Below, piece by piece: positions 52,190-63,829 of a stretch of 64,000 nt of DNA; the first letter of the stretch is position 1, and every line of letters starts with the position of its first letter. This DNA comes from Ariolimax columbianus. Taxonomy: Eukaryota; Mollusca; Gastropoda; Stylommatophora; Arionidae. Both the position numbers and the translations under genes were made by a program. Where the stretch lies: contig JAVGWX010000002.1 of assembly GCA_036924085.1 (NCBI GenBank), positions 52,516,105 to 52,580,104 on the forward strand, given 5' to 3'. The notes under the pieces were generated by a model. The model saw nothing but the letters and a program-made list of their open reading frames with translations. It did no database searches and had not been told where the DNA came from.

Positions 52190-53122
52190 CGATGTGTAGC
52201 TATAAATCTTATAGGATCAATATGTGACTATACATCTTATAGGAACAATATGTGACTATACATCTTATATGATCAATATGTGGCTATACATCTTATAGAA
52301 ACAATATGTGACTATACATCTTATATAAACAATATGTGACTATACATCTTATAGAAATAATATGTGGTTATACATCTTATAGAAACAGTGTGTGGCTATA
52401 CATCTTATAGCAATAATATGTGACTATACATCTTATAGGAACAATATGTGACTATACATCCTATAGGAACAATATGTGACTATACATCTTATAGAAACAA
52501 TATGTGACTATACATCTTATAGAAACAATATGTGGCTATATATCTTATAGAAACAATGTGTGGCTATACATCTTATAGGATTAAATATGTGGCTATACAT
52601 CTTATAGAAACAATAAGTGACTATACATCTTGTAGGAACAATATGTGGTTATACATCTTATTTGATCAATATGTGGCTATACGTCTTATAGAAACAACAT
52701 GTGGCTATACATCTTATATGATCAATATGTGGCTATACATCTTATAGAAATAATATGTGGCTATACATCTTATAATAACAATAAGTGACTATACATCTTA
52801 TAGGAACAATATGTGGTTATATATCTTATAGGAACAATATGTGACTCTACATCTTCTATGATCAATATGTGGCTATACATCTTATAGAAACAATATGTGA
52901 CTATACATCTTATAGAAACAATATGTGGATATACATCTTATAGAAACAGTGTGTGGCTATACATCTTATAGAAATAATATGTGACTATACATCTTATAGA
53001 AACAATATGGGACTATACATCTTATAGAAACAATATATGACTATACATCTTATAGAAACAATATGTGGCTATACATCTTATAGAAACAATATGTGGCTAT
53101 ACATCTTATAGAAACAATATGT

Positions 53123-53126
<4 letters not shown>
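52190..53126. repeat. 28-bp minisatellite, ~33 units
   Basis: Units around 'ctatacatcttatagaaaca' plus 'atatgtgg/a'. Variants at two positions (aggaac, atgatc) alternate. It runs directly into a (TA)n tract. Confidence 0.95.

Positions 53127-53189
<63 letters not shown>
53127..53189. repeat. (TA)n microsatellite
   Basis: Pure TA tract at the end of the 28-bp array, which itself contains 'actatat'. Confidence 0.95.
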
Positions 53190-53192
<3 letters not shown>

Positions 53193-53194
53193 GA

Positions 53195-53660
53195 AACAAA
53201 ATATTTAAACAATTTGTGACTATTTAACATTTTGTTCATATGTTTTACAAACTGACATCTTGAACGTGCAATTTGTGACCTGTTAACATCTTAAAAAACA
53301 ATGTGTGAACTGTTAAACATATTATGCTATCCATTTGTGCTCTGTTTTACATCTTGTATAAACCATTTGAGACTTTAATATCTTGTGCAAATAATTTATG
53401 AGCTGTTAAACATCTTCTACCAACGATTTGAGAACTTCTTAACATGTTACAAAACAAATGTGTGAACTGTTTAACATCTTCTAACAACCATTTGTGAATT
53501 GTTTAACATCTTCTACCAAACATTTGTGAACTGTTTAACATCTTCTACCAAACATTTGTGAACTGTTTAATATCTTCTAACAACCATTTGTGAACTGTTT
53601 AATATATGTTACCAACAATGTGTGCCCTGTTTAACATCTTCTGCCAACCATTTGCTAGTG
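53195..53660. repeat. Degenerate ~32-bp minisatellite
   Basis: Units around 'aacatcttctaccaaacatt' and 'tgtgaactgttt'. It shares 'acatctt' and 'caat/catttgtgac' words with the 28-bp array upstream and may be its older relative. Confidence 0.75.
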
Positions 53661-53849
53661 CTGACAAGTTACTGGTCACAACACGCTCAAATTTACCCAG
53701 CTGCAAATGGAGACACAACTAACCATCAGCGTCAGGGGCAACATACCTCATGTCCTTTTCACTCTCAAAGAAACATGATGTGATGCAGCAGTCTGACCAA
53801 CGAGATGGGGATCGACTCCTTGGTCCCCATAATAATGACCTGTTGATCT

Positions 53850-53985
53850 GGCTATAAAGCAAGGGGCGGCCGCGAAGCAGGTGGATAGACGACATAAAAG
53901 TGATTATGCACCGACTCGGACTGACATTGACCGACTCATCGCATTTGGAGCAGGATATGCTACTTAAGCTCCCTACGACACTTTA
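53850..53985 (+). mobile_element. LINE 3'-end fragment
   Basis: It reads VIMHRLGLTLTDSSHLEQD after a Gly-Arg-Gly-Trp block, like the W.DDIK....L.L..A..LAQDR segment after LINE RT domains. The minus frame at 5700-5745 (MTDAAHLAQDRRF) is a relative. Confidence 0.5.
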
Positions 53986-54039
53986 ACAGCATAAGTAGAA
54001 AAAAAACTAACTAATTGACTAAAACTAACTAACTAATTA

Positions 54040-54860
54040 ACTAACCGACTTCATGTGCCGTTTTGTGAACGGGAAAACCCCGCACCAACTGGGTTCCGAA
54101 CCCCGATAGCCCGGCTGGGAAGGTACATCGGCTCCTCCGCATTGAGTAGGCCACTATAACCCTCTATCAAAAACACGTCGCCAAGAGTGAAAATAACAAG
54201 TATCTTCAGACAACAACAACCCAGCTGTAAATGAGTACCTGGCTAACAGCTAAGGAGATTTCTAGTAAGATGAAAACATGTACGCTTCATCCTTGCTGGC
54301 AGTGTTTGCTACATCCTCACCTTCGATTGCATCTGTATGCAAACCGTGTGTTTGTTGTGTGAAGCCTTCTGCAGACAATGCCAGAGCAGATTCGGAACTT
54401 TAAAAACTAACCCGTTGACATGTAAATAGAAAATCTTAACAAAAATGTAAACCTTTGCCAGCGGTTGTAGAAACGATTCAATCACTATTCTCACTCCCAG
54501 ACGTTTCTTCTGTTCTCAGTGTAACAAAAGACTCGCCACATATCCAACAAAAGACTCGCCACATATCCAACAAAAGACTCACATACATTACACAAGGGCA
54601 CTGTGTGATTGGCAGAAACCAAATATTTCTCCTGGGATCGTCAAAGACCAGGCGTTTAATACATCGGGCCCAGTATTTATCTTGACTGGCTATTTGTCTT
54701 CCACGTTTTAACACACGGAGCTAGTTCCTGGAGCCATTAGTGTCCACGGAGAGGAAATATGGGACAGAAAGTCTATATGGGATGGGTGGCAGAAGGAGTC
54801 AACAATGAGATTGTTACGGTAGGGACGGGTTTATTGAAGTGAATGCTCATTGGTTACTGA
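54040..54860. other. No gene recognised
   Basis: A segment near 54060-54150 is tRNA-like in word content ('gttccgaaccccgata') and could be a SINE remnant. A 23-bp unit with 'caacaaaagactcgccacat' is repeated about two and a half times at 54530-54580. Nothing else is supportable. Confidence 0.4.
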
Positions 54861-55014
54861 GTGTCAACAAGATAGCTTACCTCCACGTGCGACTATTCCG
54901 GAAAGAGAATGTTCAACATTTGCTTTTAATAGACTGTTCTGTCCGGCTTGGTTTGGGAAAGGGAAGAGATGAGAGGCTGATAGTTGGATAAACAGGTTTC
55001 TCCGTCGAACATCC

Positions 55015-55260
55015 AATTTCTCCCCACAAAATACAGCTACCCTCCGTCTAATTTCTCCCCACAGAATACAACTACATTCCATCTAATTTCTCCACACAAT
55101 ACAAATATACTCCATATAATTTCTCCACACAATACAATCATGCTCCATCTAATTTCTCCAAATAAAATACTACTATATTCCATATAAATCTCTCCACAAA
55201 GAATACAAATATACTCAGCCTATAGTCCCAACACAAAATACGATTATTCTCCACTCTATG
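55015..55260. repeat. Degenerate ~28-bp minisatellite
   Basis: Units around 'ccatctaatttctccacaca' and 'atacaaatatact'. Confidence 0.85.
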
Positions 55261-55329
55261 TCTACCACAGATGTAAAACTATCTAGTCTTCATTTCGCTC
55301 CTTACAAAATATAGAGCCCTCAATGCAGT

Positions 55330-56553
55330 TCAAACCTTACAGAAAGCCTGTACATTATGTGCTCTTGAAATATATATTTGATTAGCATTTTGTCTTCTTC
55401 TTCTTTCGTTCGCTTTAAAATATTGTCTTATCTGCAATGTTGTCTCTTGTATAAACTTCACTGTCTTTTGTAGTTCACACACATGTCCATAACGTTTCTC
55501 TTCCAGTGTTGTTTCTATGGGCCAGTGAGATTTTCTCTGAATATCATATTCGGGGCAGTTTTGCAGTATGTGCTCTGCTGTCTGGGGCGCCTGTCCGCAT
55601 GTACACATGGCTGAGTTGCCAATCTTCATTTTTGTGTACATGTGGCTGCGGAGTCGATTGTGTCCTGTTCTAAGGCGCAACACAACAGTTTGCTCTTGTC
55701 TATTCATGTTATGGTAATCATCTGGTGTTACTGTTGGTGGCTTTCTGATTGATTTGATCATCCTTATCTTCTGTTGGAATGTAACTGGCACATCTGGTTG
55801 CTCGTCTGCAGCACCCTCCTTTGCCAGTCGATCTGCTCTCTCGTTTCCTGGTATTCCACAATGAGAAGGTATCCACTGCATGACAATCTTGCGCTGGTTG
55901 CTCAGTTCAGACAGTAGAGCCTGTAGATCTGGCAGTTTCTCAAATTTAAGTGCTTGGAGTGCTGATTGTGCATCTGTAAGAAATGCTACAGGTTGTGGAC
56001 CGACATTGGTGTTCAACAGTTTCTCAGTTGCCACCTTGATTGCCTGTATTTCTGCATCATATATATGGCAGAATTTCCCAGTTGGTATTTTGACTGTATC
56101 CCTAATGTTGTTTGGGTATTCTATGTACACTCCCGCTCCACCATTCTTTACTGCATTCTGTGCTGACCCATCTGTGTATACTCTGATCCAGAGGTCTTGT
56201 GGGTATTCTTCATCCAGGAAATTGAGGATCACTATCCTACGTTGCACACTGTTCTGTTCATCCTTGTCTAATATTCCTTTCACTTTTGTTTGAATGCATA
56301 CTGATAGTCCGTGCTCCTGTCTCCAAGGGGTTTGTTCTGGCACAGACTTTAGGGGGATGTCAACTTCAGGTAGATCCATAATTTGTCTGCGAAGTCGTTT
56401 CGCCTGATGCATAAAACTACTTCTTTTCAGTCTTCCCATTGCTAAATTTTGAAATCTGTCTTTCATTGGATGGCTCGGCATGCAGTGGAACTTTTCTGCC
56501 TGTGTTAATACCTTTGTGTCTCTGCGCTCTCTTAGTGCTTGTATCCTTCCCAT
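55330..56553 (-). pseudogene. LINE RNase H and Cys/His C-terminal region
   Basis: 407 codons. RNase H1 motifs: RVYTDGSAQNAVKNGG (Asp), YDAEIQAIKVA (Glu), FLTDAQSALQALK (Asp), QWIPSHCGIPGNERADRLAK (His, Asp). Then RLRTGHNRLRSHMYTKMKIG and CTCGQAPQTAEHILQNCPEY, a CxC...H...C cluster shared by all nimbus-like copies here. The final 25 or so codons after NERRRRQ run through the tail into flanking DNA. Confidence 0.88.
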
Positions 56554-57816
56554 TTTTCTATCTCCACAATAGGTGTTGATTTCATTGCTCCTGTAATGAC
56601 CCTAAGTGCCTGATTTTGCACCTTATCCACCTCTTTTAGGGTAGTGTTTGCTGCGGGGCACCACGCTGCTGACCCATATTCCAGATGTGGCCGTATACCT
56701 TGTTGGTAAACTTTGTTAAGTATTTTTCCACTAGCACCCCATGTGGTTCCACTTAATTTTCTCAGGATGGCTAACTTCCTCCTGGCTTTTTTGGCTGCCT
56801 TGTTGACGTGTTCCCTCCATGTCAACCTATCATCAAATGTAACTCTAAGTTAGGTGGGTTGTTTATCTTCTTTGAGGTGTTCTCCATTTATCTTGATAAC
56901 TCCAGCTTTTTGTTTTGGGGAGAGGGTGAAAAGCGTAGTGCTACATATTTCGGTGTTAATGTTTACACCCCATCTGTTTGTCCATGAGGTCAAGGCATCA
57001 ATAGCTCTTTGCAGCATTCTGGTGGCCACTGTTGCTTGCTCATTTACACACCATATTACCAAGTCATCTGCATACATTGCAACTTTTGTTCCTTGTGGTA
57101 GCTCAGCAATCAAGTCATTGATGAAGACTATGAAAAGTGTAGGGGAAAGAACTCCTCCCTGAGGCACACCATGACGCAGTAGAATTTTCTTACTCTTGAG
57201 ACCATCTAGTTGGACTCTGGCTCTTCTGTTATGTAAGTATGCTTTTATCCATTTGCACATCCTACCCATCACTCCATTATTTCTCAGTTTCTTTAAAAGT
57301 CCTTCTTTCCAAACCTTATCAAAAGCTTTCCTTAAGTCTATCCATGCTGCTAATACTCATTTCTTGTCCTGGAATGCGTCCTCGATCTCTTGTAAGAGGT
57401 ATGTTGCCTGGTCTTCAGTGGAGCTGCATTTCCTAAATCCTGCCTGTTGTGGCACAAGAAGGTTTTGGCTCTCAAGATATCACTGGAGCCTTAGGTTGAT
57501 GATACGTTCCATTGTTTTACATATGCAGCTTGTGAGGCTGATTGGTCTATAACTGGATGCCATGGAACTGTCTTTCCCTGGTTTTGAGAGTGGTATCATG
57601 ATTGCTTCTCTCCAGGTCTGTGGGACTGTACCTGATGTCCAACAAATGTTGAAGATCTAAAGCAGCTTTGTTTTTGCTGCTGTTCCCAAGTTCTTGATCA
57701 TCTCATTGGACACTCCGTCTGTTCCTGGCGACTTTCTCATTTTCAGTTTGGATATTGTAAACTCCAGTTCTTTGTATGTGATTGGTGTCTCCATAACTTC
57801 GGGCATGGCACCATCT
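56532..57816 (-). pseudogene. LINE reverse transcriptase, broken frame
   Basis: Pieces in order: AAWIDLRKAFDKVWKEGLLK (first catalytic Asp, just after a stop near 57360), MCKWIKAYLHNRRARVQLDG, GVPQGGVLSPTLFIVFINDL, KVAMYADDLVIW (second catalytic pair, intact), GVNINTEICSTTLFTLS, then TWREHVNKAAKKARRKLAIL and LEYGSAAWCPAAN of the thumb. At least two stops and one frameshift. Confidence 0.87.
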
Positions 57817-58204
57817 CATCCTGTATTTTGTCGTTCCTCACAAACACTTCGTTGTTTCTCTCTGTCTACTTTAATGTTGCTATCTTTTGCAAAAGAGTCC
57901 GCAAAGTAATCAGCGGCTTGTTTGCCTGTGAGGATGTTTCCATCTTTGTTTAATGTAATTTTTGTGTTTCTCTGTGCACCCTCATCATTAAGTTGTTTTA
58001 CCAACTTCCACAGTTTCCTAGTATCCTTTTCAAAGTTCAGAGACTCTGTTTTCTCCCTCCAACTTCTTCTTCTAGCCTGCAACTTTTCCCTTTGAAATTT
58101 GGCCTTAGCATGTTGATATTTTTTGTGGTGTTCTTGACATGGACTAATCTCTGCTTGCTTTCTAGATGTTTCTACCTCGTTTTGCAGTTGTTCTAATTCC
58201 CTAT
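57816..58204 (-). pseudogene. LINE linker between endonuclease and RT
   Basis: An 88-codon frame reads RRSWREKTESLNFEKDTRKL, then KLVKQLNDEG and FADSFAKDSN, typical of the basic linker and the segment just before the RT fingers in LINE ORF2. It is separated from the endonuclease frame by a stop near 58209. Confidence 0.75.
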
Positions 58205-58208
58205 TCCA

Positions 58209-59339
58209 TTATGGCCTATATTGTTTACGGGCCCCTCTAGGTATTGTTTCATGGGCAGCCTGTAGTATGCATCTGCTGAAATTATCGACTACCTTATTTA
58301 TGTCTTCATCTGTTGTTAGATTTCTAGTCAGCACACTAGACCGATGCTGGTACATTGACCAGTCTGCCTTCCTGTAATTCCACCGAGGCAGGGTACTACT
58401 TTCCTTGACATATTTATTTTCAATAGTTAGAAATACTGGTCTGTGGTCACTACCTCCAAGTTGTTTCCCTACAATGCGTGTAATGTTCCATTCCATGCAT
58501 GGTGAGTGGAATGCCAAATCTGGTGTAGAAGTGGTGTGCCATGATCTCGAGTAGAAGGTCGGGGGGTCTGTTGGCTGGTTAATCAGGATAAGTCCATTGT
58601 CATCCTGCCAGTTTTCTAGCACCTCACCCCTCCTATCCATTTGATCATAGCCCCAGCTCTGTGATTGGCTATTGAAGTCTCCACACACAATCAGTCTTTC
58701 CTTTGTTGCAATCGTATCCAGTGCCAGTGGACGATCACTCGGACAGTAATAATTTAGAAGGTGGAATTCTGTACTTTCTGTCTTGAGATGCATCATCTGG
58801 TATTCTGCCCCCTCCATATATACTTCCTGCTGATAAGCATTGATGCTATTTCTCACAAGTGTCAGTATTCCACCCTTCTGCCTGTCTTTCCGGTCAGACC
58901 TATAGCACTGGTATCCTCTAATTTTGAAGGCTATATCTTTATTGAGATGCGTTTCTTGCAAGCAGCATACATTGACTTGCTCTTCATATAGAATATTCTC
59001 AAGCTCTAATTTTTTACTATAGCCATCTCTTTTGCTGTTGACGCCTTCAGCATTCCAGTGCATTATTTTAAGTGATCTTCTATTTGTTTTGGGTTTTGTT
59101 TTTGCCAGTAGCTCTATTCTCGTGCCTCCCGACTCCACTAGGCATCCGAGAAGGACCTCCAGTAATAAAGTTTGGGCCCTTTCGAGACGGGGGACCCGGC
59201 ACTGTACCTGCCTGGTTGTCCACCATAGGCCGAGCGCCATAACGTTTTGCAGATATAGGCATACTCTCATGTTGCGTATTTGCGTGGCATCCTGATTTTT
59301 GTGGTACGCCTTTTGGCTGGTTGCCTCCGTCTTCAGCAC
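58209..59339 (-). pseudogene. LINE AP endonuclease
   Basis: 376 codons, with the start codon in an uncertain N-terminal stretch. Endonuclease motifs: KIMHWNAEGVNSK (Asn), VCCLQETHL (Glu), KGGILTLVRN, LLNYYCPSD, LIVCGDFNSQSQSWGY (Asp, Asn) and GGSDHRPVFLT (Asp, His). All catalytic positions are intact, and this frame is uninterrupted, the best-kept part of the element. Confidence 0.88.
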
Positions 59340-59516
59340 CTTAACGTTGCTTGGGCAGACTGTGGTCTTGCTCGAAAGGATGTGTGATGATGATGATATG
59401 AACTTATGGACCCATTTTTCAAGTATCCCTGAAGAGAGGCAGTCCAGTGTGTCTGTGTCCCAGGATCGTCACGTCCTGCCAGAAACGTAGCATGTACATG
59501 TGAGTGGGGTATCTCC

Positions 59517-59967
59517 TTACTCCCCTTTAGTATTCTTGGCTCCTCTGCAGTGATGGTACGCCTGGCATTTCCCGCCACCTGGGAGGTTGTCACAAAGGGG
59601 CAGAGGTGCAATGTCCTCTGGCCTGCATCTCTTCTGCGTCCATTGGGATGACTGATAGAAGACAAAAGTAAAGAACGAGGCAAGAATGCATTTAACCCAT
59701 GAAGTGGGGGTGGATTGGTTTAGCCCAGAGCGTGTACCACTCGCCGGTGGGTTCTGCAGCTCCACCTAAAGGGCTCCACCTGCTCATCGGCCTCTTAGTC
59801 TGGCCCCTCTCCAAGGACCTGTCCGGCTTGGGTGACCCTAACAGGAGTAAAACTCCCGCCGGCATAGCCCCCTGGATCACTGGGACACGCAAGCTCTCCA
59901 TCCCCGTCAAGGTAGGCCTACATTTGGAAAGGCATTTTGTCTTAAATGCCCTGGCAACTAGTACCAT
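59517..59967 (-). pseudogene. Possible LINE ORF1 (gag-like) remnant
   Basis: The minus frame at 59517-59765 contains LCDNLPGGGKCQAYHHCRGA, a Cys/His spacing loosely like the zinc knuckles of LINE gag proteins. It lies directly upstream of the endonuclease. The frame at 59692-59967 has no motif. A 5' untranslated origin is equally possible. Confidence 0.35.
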
Positions 59968-60059
59968 ACACTTCCCATATGAGTTGCCCTTTACAACATA
60001 CCTGAACGTTGCATCGAACGTTTTCTTAGATACCCTGAATCTATTGGGGTGATGTCATT

Positions 60060-60955
60060 TTACGATTGATTGATTGATTGTCCATTTCATTATGTGAACC
60101 ACATGATCAGCATACATCTGTCCCATCCCTTCTTCCCCGGCCTCAGTTCACACACACTGGAAACTTGTATCTATGCAATTTTATTGGCATATTCAAAAGC
60201 CATGGTTCACATGATGAGGCTGCTACTCCCATGACCTATCCTTTTTAGTCACCTTATACGATATGTTTGGAATGTTACAATCTCCCTTTAATTTTCACTC
60301 CTGGTAGCACGCACTTAGGAGGATTTCAGACAATCATCAATCATTCACCTACTCGTTTCAATGTGAGCACAGACCACCACTGCAAATAGTCCTTCCAAAA
60401 GTAAGCCTTGTTTCCAAACATCTACAATCTTTCACCTTTTCGTTCCAATGTGAATCATCGGCAATCATTGAAGCTGGCCCCTTTACATAAAGTTTTTGCA
60501 ATGGCTGATTTTAATGGCACTATATTTTTTTTACCTTTTTACACGCTGAGATTGCCAACTCCAATCACAACAATGTAGTCGCCCTAACGAATATGTTTGA
60601 AAGTTTACAGTGGATACTCCGTAGAACCATTCGAGTGGGTGTATTGCTACTCAACACTACCTATCGACAGTTTTGTCTGAAATGTAATGTTGATTTCACA
60701 TACACCAGAAACTCTATTACATCAATCACTGCTCTCCCATTCCGCACGTTCCGAGACGTGAACTCTCGCCATGTCTCGCACGTGATGTTGAGCGCGAGAA
60801 CTTACAGTAGCGTCTATGGCAGCAATGGCCTCCTCGCTGGCTTGCTCGTCTAAAGACCTCCTACTAACTCTGTCACTTTTGTATATGATTAGTCCGCCAC
60901 ACTGGCAGCTCTAACGTCGTGTCTTAACATTTGCGTGCTTTAAGGTGTCAATGTT
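60060..60955. other. No gene recognised
   Basis: The 86-codon frame at 60593-60853 has no domain I recognise. A short (TTGA)n run lies near 60066-60078. Confidence 0.45.
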
Positions 60956-60959
60956 TATT

Positions 60960-61680
60960 TTTATATGTTTCTTACGTATGCACACACCAGTGAAGTGTGC
61001 TTTATAGTTCTTTAATTGGTCATGTATACATTAGTGAAGTGTGTTTTATAGTTCTTTAACTGGTCATGTACACATTAGTGAAGTGTGTTTTATAGTTCTT
61101 TAACTGGTCATTTACACATTAATGAAATGTGTTTTATAGTTCTTTAACTGGTCATGTACACATTAGTGAAGTGTGTTTTATAGTTCTTTAACTGGTCATT
61201 TACACATTAATGAAGTGTGTTTTATAGTTATTTAACTGGTCATGTACACATTAGTGAAGTGTGTTTTATAGTTCTTTAACTGGTCATTTACACATTAATG
61301 AAGTGTGTTTTATAGTTATTTAACTGGTCATGTACACATTAGTGAAGTGTGTTTTATAGTTCTTTAACTGGTCATGTACACTTTATGGAAGTGTGTACAC
61401 ATACATTTAAGAATTTTTCGAGTTCTCTAACTCAACATGTAACCATCGTTAGAAGTATATTTTCTGTTTTATAAATCAACATATTCACACCAATGTAAAA
61501 ATGTTTTCTTGTTTTCTAACTCAACATGTACACACACATCAGTAGAAGTATGTTTTCTGTTTTCTAACTCAACACGTACAAATAAATGTAAGTATGTTTT
61601 CTTTTTTCTAATTCAACATGTGGAAATCAACGTAAGTAAGTTTTCTGTTTTCTTACTCAACATGTACACATCAATGTAAG
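60960..61680. repeat. 45-bp minisatellite grading into degenerate units
   Basis: About nine clean units (core taactggtcatgtacacatt, then 'gtgttttatagttcttt') to about 61400, followed by diverged units with 'ctcaacatgtacacatcaat' and 'gttttctgttttcta'. Confidence 0.93.
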
Positions 61681-61979
61681 TATGTTTTCTAGTTTTCTAA
61701 CTAAAAATATACACAATTTAAAGTATATTTTCCAGTTATCTTGCTCCCGTTTCCCTTCCGTTTCTTGTGTGCTCCAAAAGCTTCCAGAGTTATGTGTTCT
61801 TGCCTTCACTTCGTTACATCATCTGAGGATTGCAAGTACTTGCATTCCTAAGAGCCCGTTCAGATAAAATTGCTTTGTTTTTTAGTGCACGCACTAGGAG
61901 CCTACATTGATTGGTTATGTCACGTCACGTGAAAGACGTGCGACATAGCTATTATGATGCTGATCTATTAGTCTGGAGA

Positions 61980-62065
61980 CACGAGTTCCAACCATTTTGG
62001 GGATCGAGGAGAGGGCGTGGCAGTGTGGTTAGTTGCACGGCTTCAAACCCGAATTAGCTTGTGTT
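61980..62065 (+). mobile_element. tRNA-like SINE remnant
   Basis: It has GGGCGTGGCAGTGTGGTTAG (A-box-like) and TGTTCGGATTCATG (B-box-like) at about tRNA spacing. No SINE body was recognised after it. Confidence 0.45.
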
Positions 62066-62419
62066 CGGATTCATGATAACTCGATGTCGTGACACTATTG
62101 AAAGTATATATATATATATTTGTTTAAAAGCGTGTTCAAGTCACTAGTTCGTAGAGGTGAAAACAGTACACGTATGCGTCTCTTGAGTCCATGATTCGTT
62201 CTTTGAAAAAAGCGTTGTGTGATTTGAACGTTGTGCGAAACACCATACTATTTACGTAGGAAAGTTGTATAGTATACGGAAGTGTACTGAATAAACAATT
62301 TAGATAATGTACACATATTTCAGATAAAGAAATAAGTAGGTTTGTATTTCAGCTAACGTACTGTAAATACAATGCACTATAGTCAGCACGATTCTATATG
62401 GTCGCTAGGCTTGGACAAG

Positions 62420-62820
62420 CTTGGACAAGCAAGAGCACAGGCTTAACACTTTCCATCTACGGCGCTTGCGATCCATTCTTGGAATTATATCGAGGGACAG
62501 AGTAACAAATGCAGAAGTACACTCTCGCACCCGTCTCCCAAGCGTGTACACTCTCCTTAGGCAGCGATGGTTTGTTCATGTTCATCGCATGGAAGATGAT
62601 CGGATTCCCAAAGATAACGTCTATGGACAGTTGGCGGATGGCAAAGATCTGTGTAAGCGCGATATGAAGGCCCTAAGTATGAGTGTGACATTATGGAAAG
62701 ACGGAGACCAGGGAGATGTACCATGAAGGGCCACCTAACGCTTGGTGAAAAGAAGCATTTGCAATACGGAGAAGTGAGACGACAACGCGGCATGGAGAAA
62801 TACAACAAGAACGATTAATA
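62420..62820 (+). mobile_element. LINE 3'-end fragment
   Basis: It reads RLNTFHLRRLRSILGI, RDRVTNAEVHSRTRLPSVYT, HVHRMEDDRIPKDNVYGQL and CKRDMKALS, then after a frameshift RCTMKGHLTLGEKKH. This is the thumb to post-RT region of the same broad LINE type as 6642-7261. The GHV motif has become VHV. Confidence 0.75.
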
Positions 62821-62884
62821 TAATTGTTTGTACCACTCCAAGGTCTTATCATCTTGTAGTCAGTCATTACTGACAGGGCTACTA

Positions 62885-63300
62885 CTTCTATTTGGGAAGG
62901 TAATACTGTACTCGTATAAAGGAAGGTAATAATGTACTCGTATATAGGAAGGTAATAATGTACTCGTATATAGGAAGGTAATAATGTACTCGTATATAGG
63001 AAGGTAATAATGTACTCGTATATAGGAAGGTAATAATGTACTCGTATATAGGAAGGTATTACTGTACTCGTATATAGGAATATAATGCTGTACTGGTATA
63101 TAGGAAGGTAGTGCTGTACTCGTAAATAGGAAGGTAACACTGCACTCGTATATAGGAAGGTAATACTGTACTCGTATATAGGAAGGTAATACTGTCCTCG
63201 TATATGGGAAGGTAATACTGTACTCGTATATAGGAAGGTAATACTGTACTCGTATATGGGAAGGTAATGGTGTACTCGTGTATGGGAAGGTAATGCTGTA
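62885..63300. repeat. 26-bp minisatellite
   Basis: About sixteen units of 26 bp (core ggaaggtaataatgtactcg). The minus frame stays open over 149 codons because three units make 78 bp. Confidence 0.95.
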
Positions 63301-63344
63301 CTCTATATTAGTTAAGTAGAAAAATAATGCAAACTACGATATAG

Positions 63345-63820
63345 TATATATAGTTGTTTAAAAAAAAATTAAACTATGGTATACTATACGTAGGCTAATG
63401 TGTAAACTGTAATATACTATATGTAGGCTAATATGTAAACTGTAATATACTATACGTAGAGTAATATGTAAACTGTGATATACTATACGTACAGAGGCTA
63501 ATATGTAAACTGTAATATACTATACGTAGGCTAATATGTAAACTGTGATATACTATACGTAGGCTAATATGTAAACTGTGATATACTATATGTAGGCTAA
63601 TATGTAAAGTGTAATATGCTATACGTAGGCTAATATGTAAACTGCAATATATTATACGTAGGCTAATATGTAAACTGTGATATACTATACGTAGAGTAAT
63701 ATGTAAACTGCGATATACTATACGTATGCTAATATGTAAACTGTGATATACTATACGTATGCTAATATGTAAACTGTAATATACTATACGTATGCTAATA
63801 TGTAAACTGCGATATACTTT
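63345..63820. repeat. 33-bp minisatellite
   Basis: About fifteen units (core aggctaatatgtaaactgtg, then 'atatactatacgt'). It follows the 26-bp array with only about 45 bp between. Confidence 0.95.
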
Positions 63821-63829
63821 ATATCTAAT

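Larger units (their letters stand above)
55390..59970 (-). mobile_element. Near full-length nimbus-like LINE with RNase H
   Basis: Read 5' to 3' on the minus strand: possible gag-like remnants (59517-59967), AP endonuclease (58209-59339), RT (about 56850-57800), connection and RNase H (55400-56830), then a GAAGAAGAAG tail at about 55395-55405. This endonuclease, RT, RNase H order is that of I-superfamily elements such as nimbus of Biomphalaria. Several stops and frameshifts break the RT part, so it is inactive. The ends were not fixed, as no convincing target duplication was found. Confidence 0.87.

Noticed and set aside
55390..60070. Target-site duplication for the large minus-strand LINE
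   Set aside because: Only a 6-bp match (cattttt-like) was found between the possible flanks, too short to accept.
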